Assembly (NCBI RefSeq): GCF_900109925.1
Contig: NZ_FOBW01000014.1
Span: 62,001 to 126,000, forward strand
Direction of reading: 5' to 3'
Length of the DNA: 64,000 nucleotides
Source of the DNA: Mesobacillus persicus
Lineage (GTDB): Bacteria; Bacillota; Bacilli; Bacillales; Cytobacillaceae
Shown: in pieces, positions 41,822 through 51,838 of the stretch
How the letters are laid out: the number at the start of each line of letters is the position of its first letter
How positions within the stretch are numbered: position 1 is the first letter of the stretch
The notes under the pieces: model-generated
Database searches by the model: none
Seen by the model: only the letters and a program-made list of their open reading frames with translations
Told to the model about the DNA's origin: nothing
Translations under genes and position numbers: made by a program

Positions 41822-42064
41822 CTGTGTTAAACACGGCTGGTAATTTCCGCTCCAGGCACTCGCTTTCCGCGGGCGTGCCGGGGAGCCTCCTCGGCGCTTA
41901 AGCGCCTGTGGGGTCTCCCCTGTCCCGTGCATCCCGCAGGACATTGATTAACTTCCTCGAATATGCCCACGCACGAGAAAATGCGCATTTCATTTTCGAG
42001 GAGTCGAGTGCCTTCCGCTCCAATCACCAGTTTGTGAAAAATAAAATGTCCTTTAAAACAGCCA
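41822..42064. repeat. GC-rich hairpin element, copy 5 (subfamily B, long form)
   Basis: This copy shows arm covariation: its ends are CTGGTAATT and AATCACCAG, where other copies have GTTGATT/AATCAAC. Outer arms are TGTGTTAAAC and TTTAAAACAGCC. It has the subfamily B centre (GGCGCTTAAGCGCC) and the internal module. Confidence 0.85.
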
Positions 42065-42066
42065 CT

Positions 42067-42098
42067 AAAAAAGAAACTGACCCCTACCAGTCAGTTCC
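42067..42098 (-). terminator. Terminator after ywlC
   Basis: The minus strand reads GAACTGAC, loop, GTCAGTTTCTTTTTT, just after the ywlC stop. Confidence 0.88.
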
Positions 42099-42105
42099 TA
42101 CCTCT

Positions 42106-43155
42106 TTATTCCGCCACTTCTATAATCGGAAAACCCGATGCCTTTGTCAGCCGGTTCATTATGGCCACGCCGACGCCTGTTTCCGGAAAGATTTCGCCAA
42201 ATATGATGTCTACATCGCTTTCATTAAATGCGCGCAAAGTATCATATAATGCTTCGGCGACTGTTTCTAGCTGGGCGCGACGTCCGCATGGAAAAATAAC
42301 ATCTGCCTGGTAGCTATGTTGGTTTTCCTCGGTCGTCATCACGCCTACCTTCAAACCCTCTCCCCGCTTCTCATCCACTAACTTCTGAATATCACTGGCG
42401 TCACCATTCACCAAATAGAGTGGGGCATTCGGGGCATAATGACGGTACTTCATCCCAGGGGATTTCGGCGCCTGTTTCGAATCCGTTAAAGCCGGATCCG
42501 TTAACACCTCACCAACAACTAGCTCCAACTGTTCCTTTGTCACACCACCTGGCCGTAAAATCACGGGTGTTTCCCCGGTACAATCGACAACTGTTGATTC
42601 AACTCCAACTCCTGTTGGCCCGCCATCGACAATCCCAGCAATGCGCCCATCCAAATCATCCTGCACATGGCGTGCGGTTGTCGGACTAGGTCGGCCTGAT
42701 ACATTCGCACTTGGAGCCGCAATTGGCAGACCCGAAGCTTCAATCAAAGCCAATGCAACCGGATGATTAGGCATCCGGACCGCTACTGTGGATAACCCCG
42801 CTGTCGCCAGCTCCGAAAGTTTCCCGACCTTTTTATCTAAAATAATCGTAAGCGGCCCCGGCCAGAAGGCAGCCATTAACTTTTCCGCCGTTTCTGGTAT
42901 TTCGCGAACAATTTCCGCGAGTTGGTTCAGATTGGCAATATGAATGATTAACGGGTTATCACTCGGACGCCCCTTTGCTGCAAAAATTCTCGCGACCGCC
43001 TCATCACTTTCGGCATTCCCACCAAGGCCATAAACCGTTTCTGTAGGCAAAGCGACCACTTCATTTTCCGTCAAAATTCTCGCTGCTTCGACAATTTGTG
43101 GATATGTTATTAACCTATCCACACTTTTATCCACTTTCCACAATCTTGTTAACAT
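42106..43155 (-). CDS. ywlC: Threonylcarbamoyl-AMP synthase (YwlC/Sua5 type)
   Basis: The enzyme makes threonylcarbamoyl-AMP for the t6A37 modification of ANN-decoding tRNAs. The 349-residue protein has the YrdC domain (VALPTETVYGLGG near residue 40, KGRPSDNPLIIHI near 80, PSANVSGRPSPTTA near 165) and a C-terminal Sua5 domain (about 235-345). The ATG follows AAGGTGG. The N-terminal WKVDKSVDRL is encoded by DnaA-box-like DNA. Confidence 0.95.
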   Translation of the reverse strand: MLTRLWKVDKSVDRLITYPQIVEAARILTENEVVALPTETVYGLGGNAESDEAVARIFAAKGRPSDNPLIIHIANLNQLAEIVREIPETAEKLMAAFWPGPLTIILDKKVGKLSELATAGLSTVAVRMPNHPVALALIEASGLPIAAPSANVSGRPSPTTARHVQDDLDGRIAGIVDGGPTGVGVESTVVDCTGETPVILRPGGVTKEQLELVVGEVLTDPALTDSKQAPKSPGMKYRHYAPNAPLYLVNGDASDIQKLVDEKRGEGLKVGVMTTEENQHSYQADVIFPCGRRAQLETVAEALYDTLRAFNESDVDIIFGEIFPETGVGVAIMNRLTKASGFPIIEVAE

Positions 43156-43418
43156 AGTTGTCCACCTTTTATACCTGGGACGATTGTCCTCAAATTAGTT
43201 CTATTTTCCCTTTATAACAGGGATACGGAAAGTAATTTCTATGAAAGTATAAAAGAAGAACTCAATGATGACAAGTTTTTATCCACAAATTGTGTATAAA
43301 AAGGTCCATTCCGTGGATAACTTTTCTTAGCTATCCACATTTTCTCCCAGCCTTCTCCACAAACTAAGAGTTATCCACATTCCCAACTGGCATTTTCATG
43401 ATAATCGAGTTATCCACA
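43098..43418. promoter_or_regulatory. DnaA-box cluster at ywlC-ywlB
   Basis: Matches to TTATNCACA: perfect at 43279-43287, 43291-43299 (reverse), 43371-43379 and 43410-43418; one mismatch at 43098-43106 (reverse), 43115-43123, 43127-43135, 43312-43320 (reverse) and 43331-43339. A further one-mismatch site is at 43921-43929. Nine sites in 320 bp is far above chance. I recall ywlC being among the DnaA-bound loci outside oriC in B. subtilis. The cluster spans the start of ywlC, the gap and the end of ywlB. Confidence 0.85.
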
Positions 43419-43819
43419 CTGGATACCTGTTCAAAATGTCGATTATTGTAAAGGGCCGGCGGAATATCGTCCACTGTTATAAACCCAATTTTATTAAAAA
43501 AGGAAACCGCAGTTTCTTTATTTGTCACAAGGTAAAGGGAATCTAGCTTTTTGCTTTCAGCAATTTTAATGACGCGATCAAATAAGAGTAAAATCTGAAC
43601 CTGTGTCGTTCCTTCAGACAGGACAAACGAACGAAGCATGCCGACGCCATTCACCGGTTCTATCCCAATACACGCCTTTAAAGCCCCACTTTTTGTTTCT
43701 AATAGAGAATAATAATCAATCGAATCCGCGACTCCTTCAGCATTTACGTTTGCTTCTAATAGAAAGGACTCTAATCTTTTAATATCCTTACTTTCCGCCT
43801 TGCGAATCGTTTCTTCCAT
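43364..43819 (-). CDS. ywlB: GNAT-like acetyltransferase (YwlB type)
   Basis: The 151-residue protein has an N-terminal IRKAESKDIKRLESFL strand/helix and the C-terminal NKETAVSFFNKIGFITV, both typical of the GNAT fold. The acetyl-CoA loop is only weakly recognisable (LSEGTTQVQILLL). Its position next to ywlC matches YwlB of B. subtilis. Two VDNS stretches near the C-terminus are encoded by DnaA boxes. Substrate unknown. Confidence 0.8.
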   Translation of the reverse strand: MEETIRKAESKDIKRLESFLLEANVNAEGVADSIDYYSLLETKSGALKACIGIEPVNGVGMLRSFVLSEGTTQVQILLLFDRVIKIAESKKLDSLYLVTNKETAVSFFNKIGFITVDDIPPALYNNRHFEQVSSVDNSIIMKMPVGNVDNS

Positions 43820-43975
43820 TTTTCCACCCCATTTTTGAATTCTAGTATATGTTTATGGGTAATGTAGAAAAGTAGAACCAATAATCTATTTGTTTCAACC
43901 GTGATTGCACTCACATTCTTTTTTCCACAATCAGTTTATACTAATACTAGATTCTACTAAATGGAGGGAATCCTA

Positions 43976-44317
43976 ATGGAAAAACAAACTTTAAACCAAT
44001 ATCAAGAATTCAGCGAAGAAAGATTTACAAAACGGATTGTTTTCAAAAAAGGTGACAGCACCGTTTTCTTACTAAATTTCTTACCAGGCCAAGAGTTACC
44101 ACCACACGCTCACCCAGGCAGCGAAGTGTTTATTCAAATGATGCAAGGCGCGGGCACGTTTACCGTTGACGGCGAAGAGGTTGTCCTCGGCCAAAATGAA
44201 GTGATTCATTGTAGCGATCAAGAAAAAATGGCTTTTAAAAACACAGGAACTGAACCTGTTTCGCTTTATGTGATGCTTAGTAAAATTCCTGATGAGCGGT
44301 TTGCAGAAGATCTATAA
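43976..44317 (+). CDS. Cupin-domain protein
   Basis: The 114-residue protein is a single cupin barrel with the metal-binding motif LPPHAHPGSEVFIQMMQG (His-x-His...Glu) near residue 42 and a second motif with a His (EVIHCSDQ) near 82. The ATG at 43976 follows GGAGGG by 7 bases. Reaction unknown. It is plus-strand between ywlB and spoIIR, so probably an addition to the standard order. Confidence 0.85.
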   Translation: MEKQTLNQYQEFSEERFTKRIVFKKGDSTVFLLNFLPGQELPPHAHPGSEVFIQMMQGAGTFTVDGEEVVLGQNEVIHCSDQEKMAFKNTGTEPVSLYVMLSKIPDERFAEDL

Positions 44318-44324
44318 AACCTAC

Positions 44325-44366
44325 TAAAGAGCGTGACTCATTTTTACTTGAGCCACGCTCTTTATT
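44325..44366. terminator. Bidirectional terminator between cupin gene and spoIIR
   Basis: AAAGAGCGTGACTCA and TGAGCCACGCTCTTT pair, with T/A runs on both sides. It ends both converging genes. Confidence 0.92.
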
Positions 44367-45032
44367 TTAACCAAAAATCTTATTCCATATATCTACTAGG
44401 AAGAATCGGACTTCGACCGGCTCTTCATCCTGCTCCTCATATAGCGGTGCTTGTTCTTCACTGCTCGCTACTTCAGCAACCTCTTCTTCGCCTTCAGCTG
44501 GTTTCCCGTCTTCAAACCCTTTGCTTGTTGCTTCGCCGTTTGAAAAGTCTAGAAAACATAGTGGCGGGAATAATACGCACCACCAGTTAGATCCTGTTCC
44601 TTCGCCAAGTGTGATGAGGACAGCCTCGTACTCACCAGCTGGATATAAAAATTGTCCGTAAAGTTTGGTTGGAAAACTAACTTTATTGAACTCGGCTTTT
44701 ACCGATTGATTACTTCCATGTTCGGCAACCACTTCTTCAGCAATCTTCTGTAGCTCCGGAATCCCTTCTTTGATTACAGTTCTCGCTTCATCTAGTGATA
44801 CCAACTCTTCTACCCATTTTGTGATCTCCGCATTAACTGCGTCTCTCACCTTGCGCTTAATTTCCTGGTCTTCCTTAGAGTCGCTATCAGCCAAGATTCT
44901 CAACCGAATCGCCTCATTTGGAATCACCTGTGGATCCTGTGATGTCGCCTCTGTCGTTGGCATATATAAATTTAAAATAGTAGCAGCACATAATAAAATA
45001 ATATAAAGTTCAGCAAGTAATTTTTGTTTCAT
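44367..45032 (-). CDS. spoIIR: Stage II sporulation protein R
   Basis: SpoIIR is secreted from the forespore to trigger SpoIIGA processing of pro-sigma-E. The 221-residue protein has a signal-like N-terminal helix (residues 7-25), the conserved IRLRILADSDSKEDQEIKRKVRD, and GEYEAVLITLGEGTGSNWWCVLFPP with the conserved Cys. The C-terminus has an acidic low-complexity stretch. I see no clear sigma-F promoter upstream. Confidence 0.94.
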   Translation of the reverse strand: MKQKLLAELYIILLCAATILNLYMPTTEATSQDPQVIPNEAIRLRILADSDSKEDQEIKRKVRDAVNAEITKWVEELVSLDEARTVIKEGIPELQKIAEEVVAEHGSNQSVKAEFNKVSFPTKLYGQFLYPAGEYEAVLITLGEGTGSNWWCVLFPPLCFLDFSNGEATSKGFEDGKPAEGEEEVAEVASSEEQAPLYEEQDEEPVEVRFFLVDIWNKIFG

Positions 45033-45230
45033 TTTCTAGCACCATCCCTTCACTAGTCACAGTGTGGACAGATTGCTAGATTCTTAAACTATTAAATTTT
45101 GAATTTGTTTTAAAAAATTTGGTTTTCCCAGAAATCCGGTTTTAAAGCTTGGATCTTTTTACCGGCTTCCTGAACAATCAACGACCCGATGTCTGGCCTA
45201 AACCACATCCTGGTCGCTGACCGTGTTCTC

Positions 45231-46094
45231 TTACCCCTCAATTTCCGCAAATACCATCCGGTCCTTGCCATTGATATCGTTAACGACTTCAATCTTCGCT
45301 CCAGGAAAGGCCTGCTTCAACAGCTCTGAAACGGCTTCTCCCTGGCCAAAGCCAATCTCAAACCCAACCAATGCCTTTTCTTTTAAAACTAGCGGGAGCT
45401 CGTCCATAAACCGTCGGTACAAATCAAGGCCATCTTCTCCGGCGAACAGGGCGAGATGGGGCTCGTGTTCGGTGACAACCTCCGACATCGACACTTGATC
45501 ACTCACTGGGATGTACGGAGGATTTGAAATGATGGCATCAAACTTTTTCCCCGATTGAATCAACGGGGCAAGCAAATCACCTTTGACAAATTCAATTTCG
45601 GCCCCAAGCTTTGCCGCATTGCTCTTCGCTGTTTCCAATGCTGCTTCAGAAAGGTCAGTGGCGGTCACGCTCAGCTCAGGTTTTTCTAATTTTAACGTCA
45701 CCGAAATCGCACCGCTTCCTGTTCCAATGTCAGCTAGTTCAAGTCCAACCTGACTATCAAACATCGAATTCAAACGATTTAAAGTTCCATAAATTAGTTC
45801 CTCAGTTTCCGGACGCGGAATCAATACTGAAGGATTCACATCAAACTCTCGACCATAAAACTCCTGTGAACCGATGATATATTGAACGGGTACTCCCTGT
45901 TCATGCTGGTGAATTGCTTCCTTAAAAGCCAACCAGACTTCCGGCTTTAACTCTTCGCGTAGTTCTGATAAAAGCTTTGCCCGACTCATCCCGGTAAAAT
46001 GGCGTAAGAGAAGTTCACCAACGTTTTCATCCCGCTGCTTTTCTTCTAAAAAAGACGAAGCCCAGTTTAGGGCTTCGTAGATTTTTTTACTCAT
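45231..46094 (-). CDS. prmC: Release factor N5-glutamine methyltransferase
   Basis: PrmC methylates the Gln of the GGQ motif in release factors. The 287-residue protein has the SAM-binding GTGSGAI near residue 125 and the substrate-binding NPPY near 188. Its ATG overlaps the 3' end of prfA by 8 bp, fitting its role on that gene product. Confidence 0.96.
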   Translation of the reverse strand: MSKKIYEALNWASSFLEEKQRDENVGELLLRHFTGMSRAKLLSELREELKPEVWLAFKEAIHQHEQGVPVQYIIGSQEFYGREFDVNPSVLIPRPETEELIYGTLNRLNSMFDSQVGLELADIGTGSGAISVTLKLEKPELSVTATDLSEAALETAKSNAAKLGAEIEFVKGDLLAPLIQSGKKFDAIISNPPYIPVSDQVSMSEVVTEHEPHLALFAGEDGLDLYRRFMDELPLVLKEKALVGFEIGFGQGEAVSELLKQAFPGAKIEVVNDINGKDRMVFAEIEG

Positions 46095-47166
46095 TGGATG
46101 CTTCCTCTAGACGATTAGACTGATCTTCCATAATCAAAGCTTCGATGATTTCATCTAGTTTCCCTTGGAGGATTTGGTCTAGTTTTTGAATCGTTAACCC
46201 GATACGGTGGTCGGTGACGCGGTTTTGCGGGAAGTTATACGTACGAATCCGCTCCGAACGGTCACCCGTTCCAACAGCAGATTTACGTACGGAATCGTAT
46301 TCCGCTTGAGCTTCCTGCTGGAATTTATCATACACACGCGCACGTAATACCTTCATCGCTTTGTCTTTATTTTTATGCTGGGATTTCTCATCCTGGATGG
46401 AAACGACTATTCCTGTTGGAATATGCGTCAAGCGCACCGCCGACATCGTCGTGTTAACGCTCTGTCCGCCGGCACCACTAGAAGCAAAGGCATCAAAGCG
46501 AATATCTTTGTCATGTAGCTCGATTTCAACTTCTTCTGCTTCTGGAAGGCAAGCTACTGTTGCTGTTGAAGTATGAATTCGGCCACCAGATTCAGTTTCT
46601 GGCACACGCTGAACGCGGTGAGCACCATTTTCAAACTTCATTTTTGAATAAGCACCAGCGCCATTGATCATAAAAATAATTTCTTTAAAGCCGCCAACTC
46701 CTGTTGAGTTAGCCTCCATTACTTCTACTTTCCAACCTTGGCTTTCGGCAAAACGGCTGTACATGCGGTATAAATCACCAGCGAACAATGCCGCCTCATC
46801 TCCACCTGCTGCGCCGCGGATTTCCATGATAACGTTTTTGTCATCATTCGGGTCCTTAGGAATGAGAAGAAGCTTTAAGCGTGCTTCAAGACCTTCAATT
46901 TGATCCTCGAGCTCAGAGATTTCTTCCTTCACCATTTCGCGCATTTCAGCATCCAGCTTATCCTCAAGCATGGCCTTTGCATCTTGGAACTGTTCTTTTG
47001 CATCTTTGTATTCACGATAAACATCGACAGTCTCTTGAATATCAGACTGTTCCTTTGAAAATTCACGAAGCTTTTTTGGGTCATTCACAATTTCAGGGTC
47101 ACTTAAAAGCTCATTCAGCCTTTCATAGCGATCCTCAACAGCTTGAAGACGATCAAACAAAGTCAT
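46087..47166 (-). CDS. prfA: Peptide chain release factor 1
   Basis: RF1 reads UAA and UAG. The 359-residue protein has the codon-reading PxT motif as PET ([17 protein letters not shown], about residue 190) and the peptidyl-transferase GGQ motif in [12 protein letters not shown] (about 233). Length is typical. Confidence 0.97.
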   Translation of the reverse strand: MTLFDRLQAVEDRYERLNELLSDPEIVNDPKKLREFSKEQSDIQETVDVYREYKDAKEQFQDAKAMLEDKLDAEMREMVKEEISELEDQIEGLEARLKLLLIPKDPNDDKNVIMEIRGAAGGDEAALFAGDLYRMYSRFAESQGWKVEVMEANSTGVGGFKEIIFMINGAGAYSKMKFENGAHRVQRVPETESGGRIHTSTATVACLPEAEEVEIELHDKDIRFDAFASSGAGGQSVNTTMSAVRLTHIPTGIVVSIQDEKSQHKNKDKAMKVLRARVYDKFQQEAQAEYDSVRKSAVGTGDRSERIRTYNFPQNRVTDHRIGLTIQKLDQILQGKLDEIIEALIMEDQSNRLEEASNE

Positions 47167-47317
47167 TCACCTCATATTTTATATATTAAAAAGGTACATA
47201 TATCGTACGTTTTATTCCTATTATCATTTTTACCCATAACTACTTAATTATAGTATAGGGAGATGAAAGCGTCAAAATCAAATTAACTCGGATAGGTTCA
47301 CTTGACACGTTCTTATT

Positions 47318-47570
47318 GGCTGCGTTAAACGCGGCTGTTGATTTCCGCTCCAGGCACTTCGCTTTCCGCGGGCTGAACAAGGCGCTTCCGCTTTTCTTTC
47401 TCCTCGTCGCTTTGCTCCTGTGGGGTCTCCCCTGGCCTTGCACTCCCGCAGGACTTTGAATAGCTTCCTTGAATAGGCCCACGCACGAGAAAATGTGCAG
47501 TTCATTTTCGAGGAGTCTTCGTGCCTTCCGCTCCAATCAACGTTGTAAAAAATAGAATAGCCTCGTTAAA
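47318..47570. repeat. GC-rich hairpin element, copy 6 (subfamily A, long form, altered centre)
   Basis: Outer arms GGCTGCGTTAAAC and GCCTCGTTAAA; core 47336-47541. Part of the usual CAGTCCGGGAG centre is replaced by TGAACAAGGCGCTTCCGCTT. The internal module is present. It fills most of the gap between tdk and prfA; no gene is supported there. Confidence 0.82.
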
Positions 47571-47622
47571 TGAAAACGATCCCTAAACATGCTCCGTTAC
47601 ACTTAATCTACTTAAATAAATA

Positions 47623-47658
47623 AAAAACCAGCTTCCCTAATAAAAGAAGCTGGTTTTT
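47623..47658 (-). terminator. Terminator after tdk
   Basis: The minus strand reads AAAACCAGCTTC, loop, GAAGCTGGTTTTTT, 7 bp after the stop. Confidence 0.92.
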
Positions 47659-47665
47659 CATCTAT

Positions 47666-48286
47666 TTAAGTCAGGCTATCGGTTTTAGGAGTGATTTCCT
47701 GTTCGCGTGGTACTTTTGGCACTTCGTGATGGTGACGGCAACGGGGCTCGTACGATTCTGAGGCGCCGACGAGGATAACAGGATCATGATAAGAGGCCGG
47801 TTCTCCGTTGATGAGACGCTGCGTACGGCTTGCAGGTGATCCGCAGACTGCACATACAGCTTGAAGCTTCGTCACTTGTTCGGCTACCGCCATTAGCGCT
47901 GGCATTTGGCCGAATGGTTCGCCTCGGAAGTCTTGGTCTAGACCAGCAACAATCACACGGTGACCACTATTGGCAAGGTGTTGAACGACCTGAACAATTT
48001 CATCATCAAAAAATTGGACTTCATCAATGGCTATGACTTCGATTTCAGAGTTAATATGCTGGAAAATGTCAGTTGAATTCGCAACCGGTTTCGCCATTAC
48101 GGATGTTCCATTATGGGATACGACTGCTTCTTCACTGTAACGATTATCAATTAACGGTTTAAAAACAGCAAGTTTTTGTTTCGCAAATTGGGTTCTTCTG
48201 ACTCGGCGAATCAATTCCTCTGATTTGCCGGAAAACATGCTGCCGCAGATTAATTCAATCCAGCCGCTGTGCTTCATCACATACAT
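47666..48286 (-). CDS. tdk: Thymidine kinase
   Basis: The enzyme phosphorylates thymidine for nucleotide salvage. The 206-residue protein has the P-loop [12 protein letters not shown] near residue 14, the DEVQFFDDE segment near 90, and a zinc-binding lasso (CAVCG and a later CRHH). The ATG at 48286 follows AAGGAGAGG. Confidence 0.96.
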   Translation of the reverse strand: MYVMKHSGWIELICGSMFSGKSEELIRRVRRTQFAKQKLAVFKPLIDNRYSEEAVVSHNGTSVMAKPVANSTDIFQHINSEIEVIAIDEVQFFDDEIVQVVQHLANSGHRVIVAGLDQDFRGEPFGQMPALMAVAEQVTKLQAVCAVCGSPASRTQRLINGEPASYHDPVILVGASESYEPRCRHHHEVPKVPREQEITPKTDSLT

Positions 48287-48366
48287 AGAGACGGCCTCTC
48301 CTTCCTAGCTATCACGATTTCATTTTATTTTTTATCGTTCCTATAATGAACGTTTATTATTTTATT

Positions 48367-48439
48367 GGCTCTGTTAAACAGGTATGTTGATTTCCATTAC
48401 AATCAACGGTAACAAACAAAAATGCCCTTTAATAGAGCT
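48367..48439. repeat. GC-rich hairpin element, copy 7: ends only
   Basis: Outer arms GGCTCTGTTAAA and TTTAATAGAGCT are intact, and the inner ends GTTGATTTCC and ACAATCAAC meet with only ATT between them. The whole GC-rich centre is missing. This is either a clean internal deletion or a minimal form. Confidence 0.75.
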
Positions 48440-48453
48440 ATTTTTTTCGAAAT

Positions 48454-48494
48454 AAAAAGCAGGCAAGGTAGTGTTGCTTCTTGCCTGCTTTTTT
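48454..48494 (-). terminator. Terminator after rpmE
   Basis: The minus strand reads AAAAGCAGGCAAG, loop, CTTGCCTGCTTTTT, 11 bp after the stop. Confidence 0.92.
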
Positions 48495-48504
48495 AATTTG
48501 TCTA

Positions 48505-48720
48505 TTACTGTTGTACGTCGTTCTTAAGACCGTACTTCTTGTTGAAGCGGTCTACACGTCCACCAGCCTCAGCGAATTTTTGACGCCCTGTGTAGAACGG
48601 ATGGCACTCAGAGCAAGTTTCAACGCGAATCTCTTGCTTTACTGAACCCGTTTCAAAAGTGTTTCCGCATGCGCAAGAAACAGTGATTGTCTTGTAGTTT
48701 GGATGAATTCCAGTTCTCAT
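48505..48720 (-). CDS. rpmE: 50S ribosomal protein L31 (zinc-binding form)
   Basis: The 71-residue protein keeps the zinc ligands CxC (SCACGN) and CxxC (TCSECHPF), so it is the primary zinc form rather than the zinc-free YtiA type. It starts [10 protein letters not shown]. Between rho and tdk, as in B. subtilis. Confidence 0.96.
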   Translation of the reverse strand: MRTGIHPNYKTITVSCACGNTFETGSVKQEIRVETCSECHPFYTGRQKFAEAGGRVDRFNKKYGLKNDVQQ

Positions 48721-48819
48721 TCCTTTTCATCTCCTTTTGCCCTGAATCATTTGCTGAAACAGAGTTATATTGTAGGGGCCATATCGACACCTTAGAGTTT
48801 GAAAAAACACACTGTTGTC

Positions 48820-48848
48820 ATTATAGCAAGGCTATACTAATTTATCAA
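48820..48848 (-). promoter_or_regulatory. rpmE promoter
   Basis: The minus strand has TTGATA (48843-48848), 17 bp, TATAAT (48820-48825), about 100 bp upstream of rpmE and within 40-70 bp after the rho gene. Confidence 0.8.
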
Positions 48849-48888
48849 GCTTGTTTTTACCACAATAATTTCCATCAGAGAAATCCGA

Positions 48889-50163
48889 TTACAGCGCCCG
48901 TTTATTACCAGCCTTAATTTCCTCAGCTAAGATTGCAAAAAACTCTTCGTTTGATTTCGTCTGCTTCAACTTGCGAAGGAATTTCTCCGAAAAGTCCGGC
49001 GAATCGGTTAGCGATTTACGGATTGCCCAAAGCTTGTCAAGATTTGGTTTCGGAATAAGCAGCTCTTCCTTCCGCGTCCCAGAGCGACGAATATCAAGCG
49101 CTGGGAAGATTCGTCTTTCTGCAAGTGAGCGATCAAGATGCAGTTCCATATTCCCTGTTCCCTTGAACTCTTCATAAATGACGTCATCCATACGAGAACC
49201 TGTTTCGACAAGCGCCGTCGCTAGAATCGTCAAGCTACCGCCCTCTTCAATATTACGGGCCGCACCGAAGAAACGCTTTGGACGATGGAACGCTGCCGGG
49301 TCAATCCCCCCTGAAAGTGTTCGACCACTTGGCGGAATAACAAGGTTATAAGCACGTGCTAGACGTGTAATACTGTCCATAAGGATGATAACATCACGCT
49401 TATGTTCAACAAGGCGCATCGCTCGTTCAAGCACAAGCTCAGCCACCTTAATATGGTTCTCTGGAACTTCATCAAAAGTCGAGCTCACCACATCACCCGC
49501 AACAGAGCGCTCGATGTCGGTAACTTCCTCAGGTCGTTCGTCGATCAGCAACACAATCAATTCGGCTTCTGGATGATTCGTCGTAATGCTGTTGGCGATT
49601 TCTTTGATCAGCATCGTTTTCCCAGCCTTAGGCGGAGCAACAATCAAACCACGCTGCCCAAAACCAACAGGTGCCAGCAAGTCCATAATCCGTGTTGAAA
49701 TATGCTTAGGCGTTGTTTCAAGCTTCATTTGGCGGTCTGGATAGAGTGGCGTAAGACCTGGGAAGTGAACTCGTTCTTTCGCAGTTTCTGGGTCATCTCC
49801 GTTAACCAGTTCAACTTGAAGCAAACCGAAATAGCGTTCATTTTCCTTTGGAGGACGTACTTTACCAGAGACTTTATCCCCGTTCCGAAGATCAAAACGA
49901 CGGATTTGTGAAGCTGAGATATAAATATCCTCAGAGCTTGGCGAGTAATTAATTGGACGTAGGAAACCGAAACCTTCCGATTGGATGATTTCTAGGACAC
50001 CTTCCATAAAAAAGTAACCCTGACGCTCAGCTCTAGCTTTTAAAATTGCAAAAATCAGTTCTTTTTTAGACAACTTGCTGTAATATGAAACTTTATATTC
50101 ACGGGCAAGCTCGTACAGTTCTTTTAATTTCATATTTTCTAAACTTGAAATATTGACTTCCAT
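48889..50163 (-). CDS. rho: Transcription termination factor Rho
   Basis: This hexameric RNA helicase ends transcripts. I start at the ATG at 50163 ([20 protein letters not shown]), matching known Bacillus Rho N-termini; the longer frame to 50235 is unlikely. It has the N-terminal helix-turn domain, a cold-shock-like RNA-binding domain with GFGFLR near residue 65, Walker [10 protein letters not shown] near 178 and the R-loop region [20 protein letters not shown] near 285. 424 residues. Confidence 0.96.
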   Translation of the reverse strand: MEVNISSLENMKLKELYELAREYKVSYYSKLSKKELIFAILKARAERQGYFFMEGVLEIIQSEGFGFLRPINYSPSSEDIYISASQIRRFDLRNGDKVSGKVRPPKENERYFGLLQVELVNGDDPETAKERVHFPGLTPLYPDRQMKLETTPKHISTRIMDLLAPVGFGQRGLIVAPPKAGKTMLIKEIANSITTNHPEAELIVLLIDERPEEVTDIERSVAGDVVSSTFDEVPENHIKVAELVLERAMRLVEHKRDVIILMDSITRLARAYNLVIPPSGRTLSGGIDPAAFHRPKRFFGAARNIEEGGSLTILATALVETGSRMDDVIYEEFKGTGNMELHLDRSLAERRIFPALDIRRSGTRKEELLIPKPNLDKLWAIRKSLTDSPDFSEKFLRKLKQTKSNEEFFAILAEEIKAGNKRAL

Positions 50164-50285
50164 ATCGTCACCACACTTAAATAGTATTTCGATTTCCTGT
50201 CCATAAAAATTGTAAAAAAACGAATATGAGTACACTTACTATGGATGGAAAAAGAAGAAAAGAGTTTCCACTGAAGGATGTAAAG

Positions 50286-50320
50286 AAGGATTGATGAAAA
50301 GCAGTCGATCGAAGATCCTT
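50286..50320 (-). promoter_or_regulatory. Weak hairpin in the rho leader
   Basis: AAGGAT pairs with ATCCTT about 125-155 bp upstream of rho, with CTTCTTT after it in the rho direction. Could be an attenuator, since rho is often autoregulated; weak evidence. Confidence 0.3.
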
Positions 50321-50387
50321 TTTTATAAAAATAATGTTAATTGTACCTTATCTTTGCATGTAGAAGCAATTAAAACTTTCCAAATTT

Positions 50388-50426
50388 TGACGCTCCTTTT
50401 TGACGGGTTGTTAAAAAGGAGCATCA
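50388..50426. terminator. Hairpin between glpX and rho
   Basis: TGACGCTCCTTTTT and AAAAAGGAGCATCA pair across an 11-bp loop. It lies after the hairpin element that follows glpX. The T-rich arm is inside the stem, so termination is possible but not certain. Confidence 0.45.
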
Positions 50427-50465
50427 TCTTGAGGACATAGGAAATTATCTTTGCATTGTTAACAC

Positions 50466-50593
50466 GTTGATTTCCGCTCCAGGCACTCGCTTTCCGCGGG
50501 CGTGCCGGGGAGCCTCCTCGGCGCTTACAGCGCCTGTGGGGTCTCCCCTGCCCCGTACTCCCGCAGGAGTCGAGTGCCTTCCGCTCCAATCAA
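50466..50593. repeat. GC-rich hairpin element, copy 8 (subfamily B, short form)
   Basis: TTGATTTCCGCTCC...CTCCAATCAA ends; GGCACTCG/CGAGTGCC arms; centre GGCGCTTACAGCGCC; GGGGAG/CTCCCC stem. No internal module. Lies 37 bp after the glpX stop. Confidence 0.87.
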
Positions 50594-50629
50594 GATCCAG
50601 CAAATGTCAACCGTATCCTTAAAATTCAA

Positions 50630-51592
50630 TTATTTAATCACAAGGTTCGGCTTTTTGTTTAGGCTGTGCTGGCCTTCGATGAAGCGGAGTGTTCCTGATT
50701 TGGCACGCATGACGATGGAGTGGGTTGTTGCTACGTTGCCTTTGTATTGAACGCCCTTTAACATTTCACCGTCTGTTATTCCGGTTGCAGCAAAGATGGC
50801 GTCGTCGCCTTTAACGAGATCCTCCATCAACAAGACCTTTGTTACGTCGATGCCCATTTTAATGCAACGCTCTGCTTCGGCATCGTTTTGTGGGACAAGT
50901 CTTCCTTGGATTTCGCCACCCATGCATTTTAACGCAATCGCAGATAGCACTCCTTCAGGTGCGCCGCCTGTTCCAAACAAGATATCAACGCCAGTAAAAT
51001 CAAAGGCGGTGTTGATTGCTCCGGCAACGTCTCCGTCATCAATCAACTTGATTCTTGCACCTGCTTCGCGTATTTGTTGAATGATGTGTCCATGACGGTC
51101 TCGATTTAAAACCGTCGCAACGACATCTTCCATATCTTTATTTTTCGCTTTCGCAACCGCTTTTAAGTTATCTAACACGGAGGCGCGGATATCGATTAAT
51201 CCAACAGCTTCTGGCCCGACAGCGATTTTTTCCATATACATATCTGGTGCATTAAGGAGATTCCCATGATCAGCAATTCCCAATACAGCTAGTGCGTTCC
51301 AGCCACCAGATGCCACAATATTTGTTCCTTCGACAGGATCCACCGCCACATCGACACGTGGTCCATATCCTGTCCCAAGTTTTTCACCAATATAAAGCAT
51401 CGGTGCTTCGTCCATTTCCCCTTCACCAATGACGACAGTCCCTTTCATGGGAACTGTATCAAACACATCCCTCATTGCTGAGGTCGCTGCTCCATCGGCC
51501 TCGTCTTTTTTGCCGCGGCCCATCCAACGAGCGGATGCTAGTGCAGCTGCTTCGGTTACGCGAACAAGCTCCATTGATAAACTTCTTTCCAT
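50630..51592 (-). CDS. glpX: Fructose-1,6-bisphosphatase, class II
   Basis: GlpX hydrolyses fructose 1,6-bisphosphate in gluconeogenesis. The 320-residue protein has the metal-binding [12 protein letters not shown] near residue 57 and VDPVEGTN near 86, followed by the [14 protein letters not shown] stretch. Neighbour of murAB and rho as in B. subtilis. Confidence 0.95.
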   Translation of the reverse strand: MERSLSMELVRVTEAAALASARWMGRGKKDEADGAATSAMRDVFDTVPMKGTVVIGEGEMDEAPMLYIGEKLGTGYGPRVDVAVDPVEGTNIVASGGWNALAVLGIADHGNLLNAPDMYMEKIAVGPEAVGLIDIRASVLDNLKAVAKAKNKDMEDVVATVLNRDRHGHIIQQIREAGARIKLIDDGDVAGAINTAFDFTGVDILFGTGGAPEGVLSAIALKCMGGEIQGRLVPQNDAEAERCIKMGIDVTKVLLMEDLVKGDDAIFAATGITDGEMLKGVQYKGNVATTHSIVMRAKSGTLRFIEGQHSLNKKPNLVIK

Positions 51593-51621
51593 CGGTTTCT
51601 CCCCTCATTCTCTTTTTTAAA

Positions 51622-51789
51622 GGCTAGCGTTAAACGTGGTTGTTGATTTGCGCTCCAGGCACTCGCTTTCCGCGGGCGTGCCGGGGAGCCTCCTCGGCGC
51701 TTGAGGCGCCTGCGGGGTCTCCCCTGCCCCGTACTCCCGCAGGAGTCGAGTGCCTTCCGCTACAATCAACAATGTTCTTTAACATAGCC
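51622..51789. repeat. GC-rich hairpin element, copy 9 (subfamily B, short form)
   Basis: Outer arms GGCTAGCGTTAAA and TTTAACATAGCC; core 51640-51770; centre GGCGCTTGAGGCGCC keeps the stem with changed loop. Lies between murAB and glpX. Confidence 0.87.
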
Positions 51790-51838
51790 TATAGAAACCC
51801 AGACTTGTTTCTCTTTATATAAAAAACTCAATACCGAT

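Noticed and set aside
45110-45292. 60-codon minus-strand ORF between prmC and spoIIR
   Set aside because: It overlaps the 3' end of prmC out of frame and has no ribosome binding site or recognisable family.
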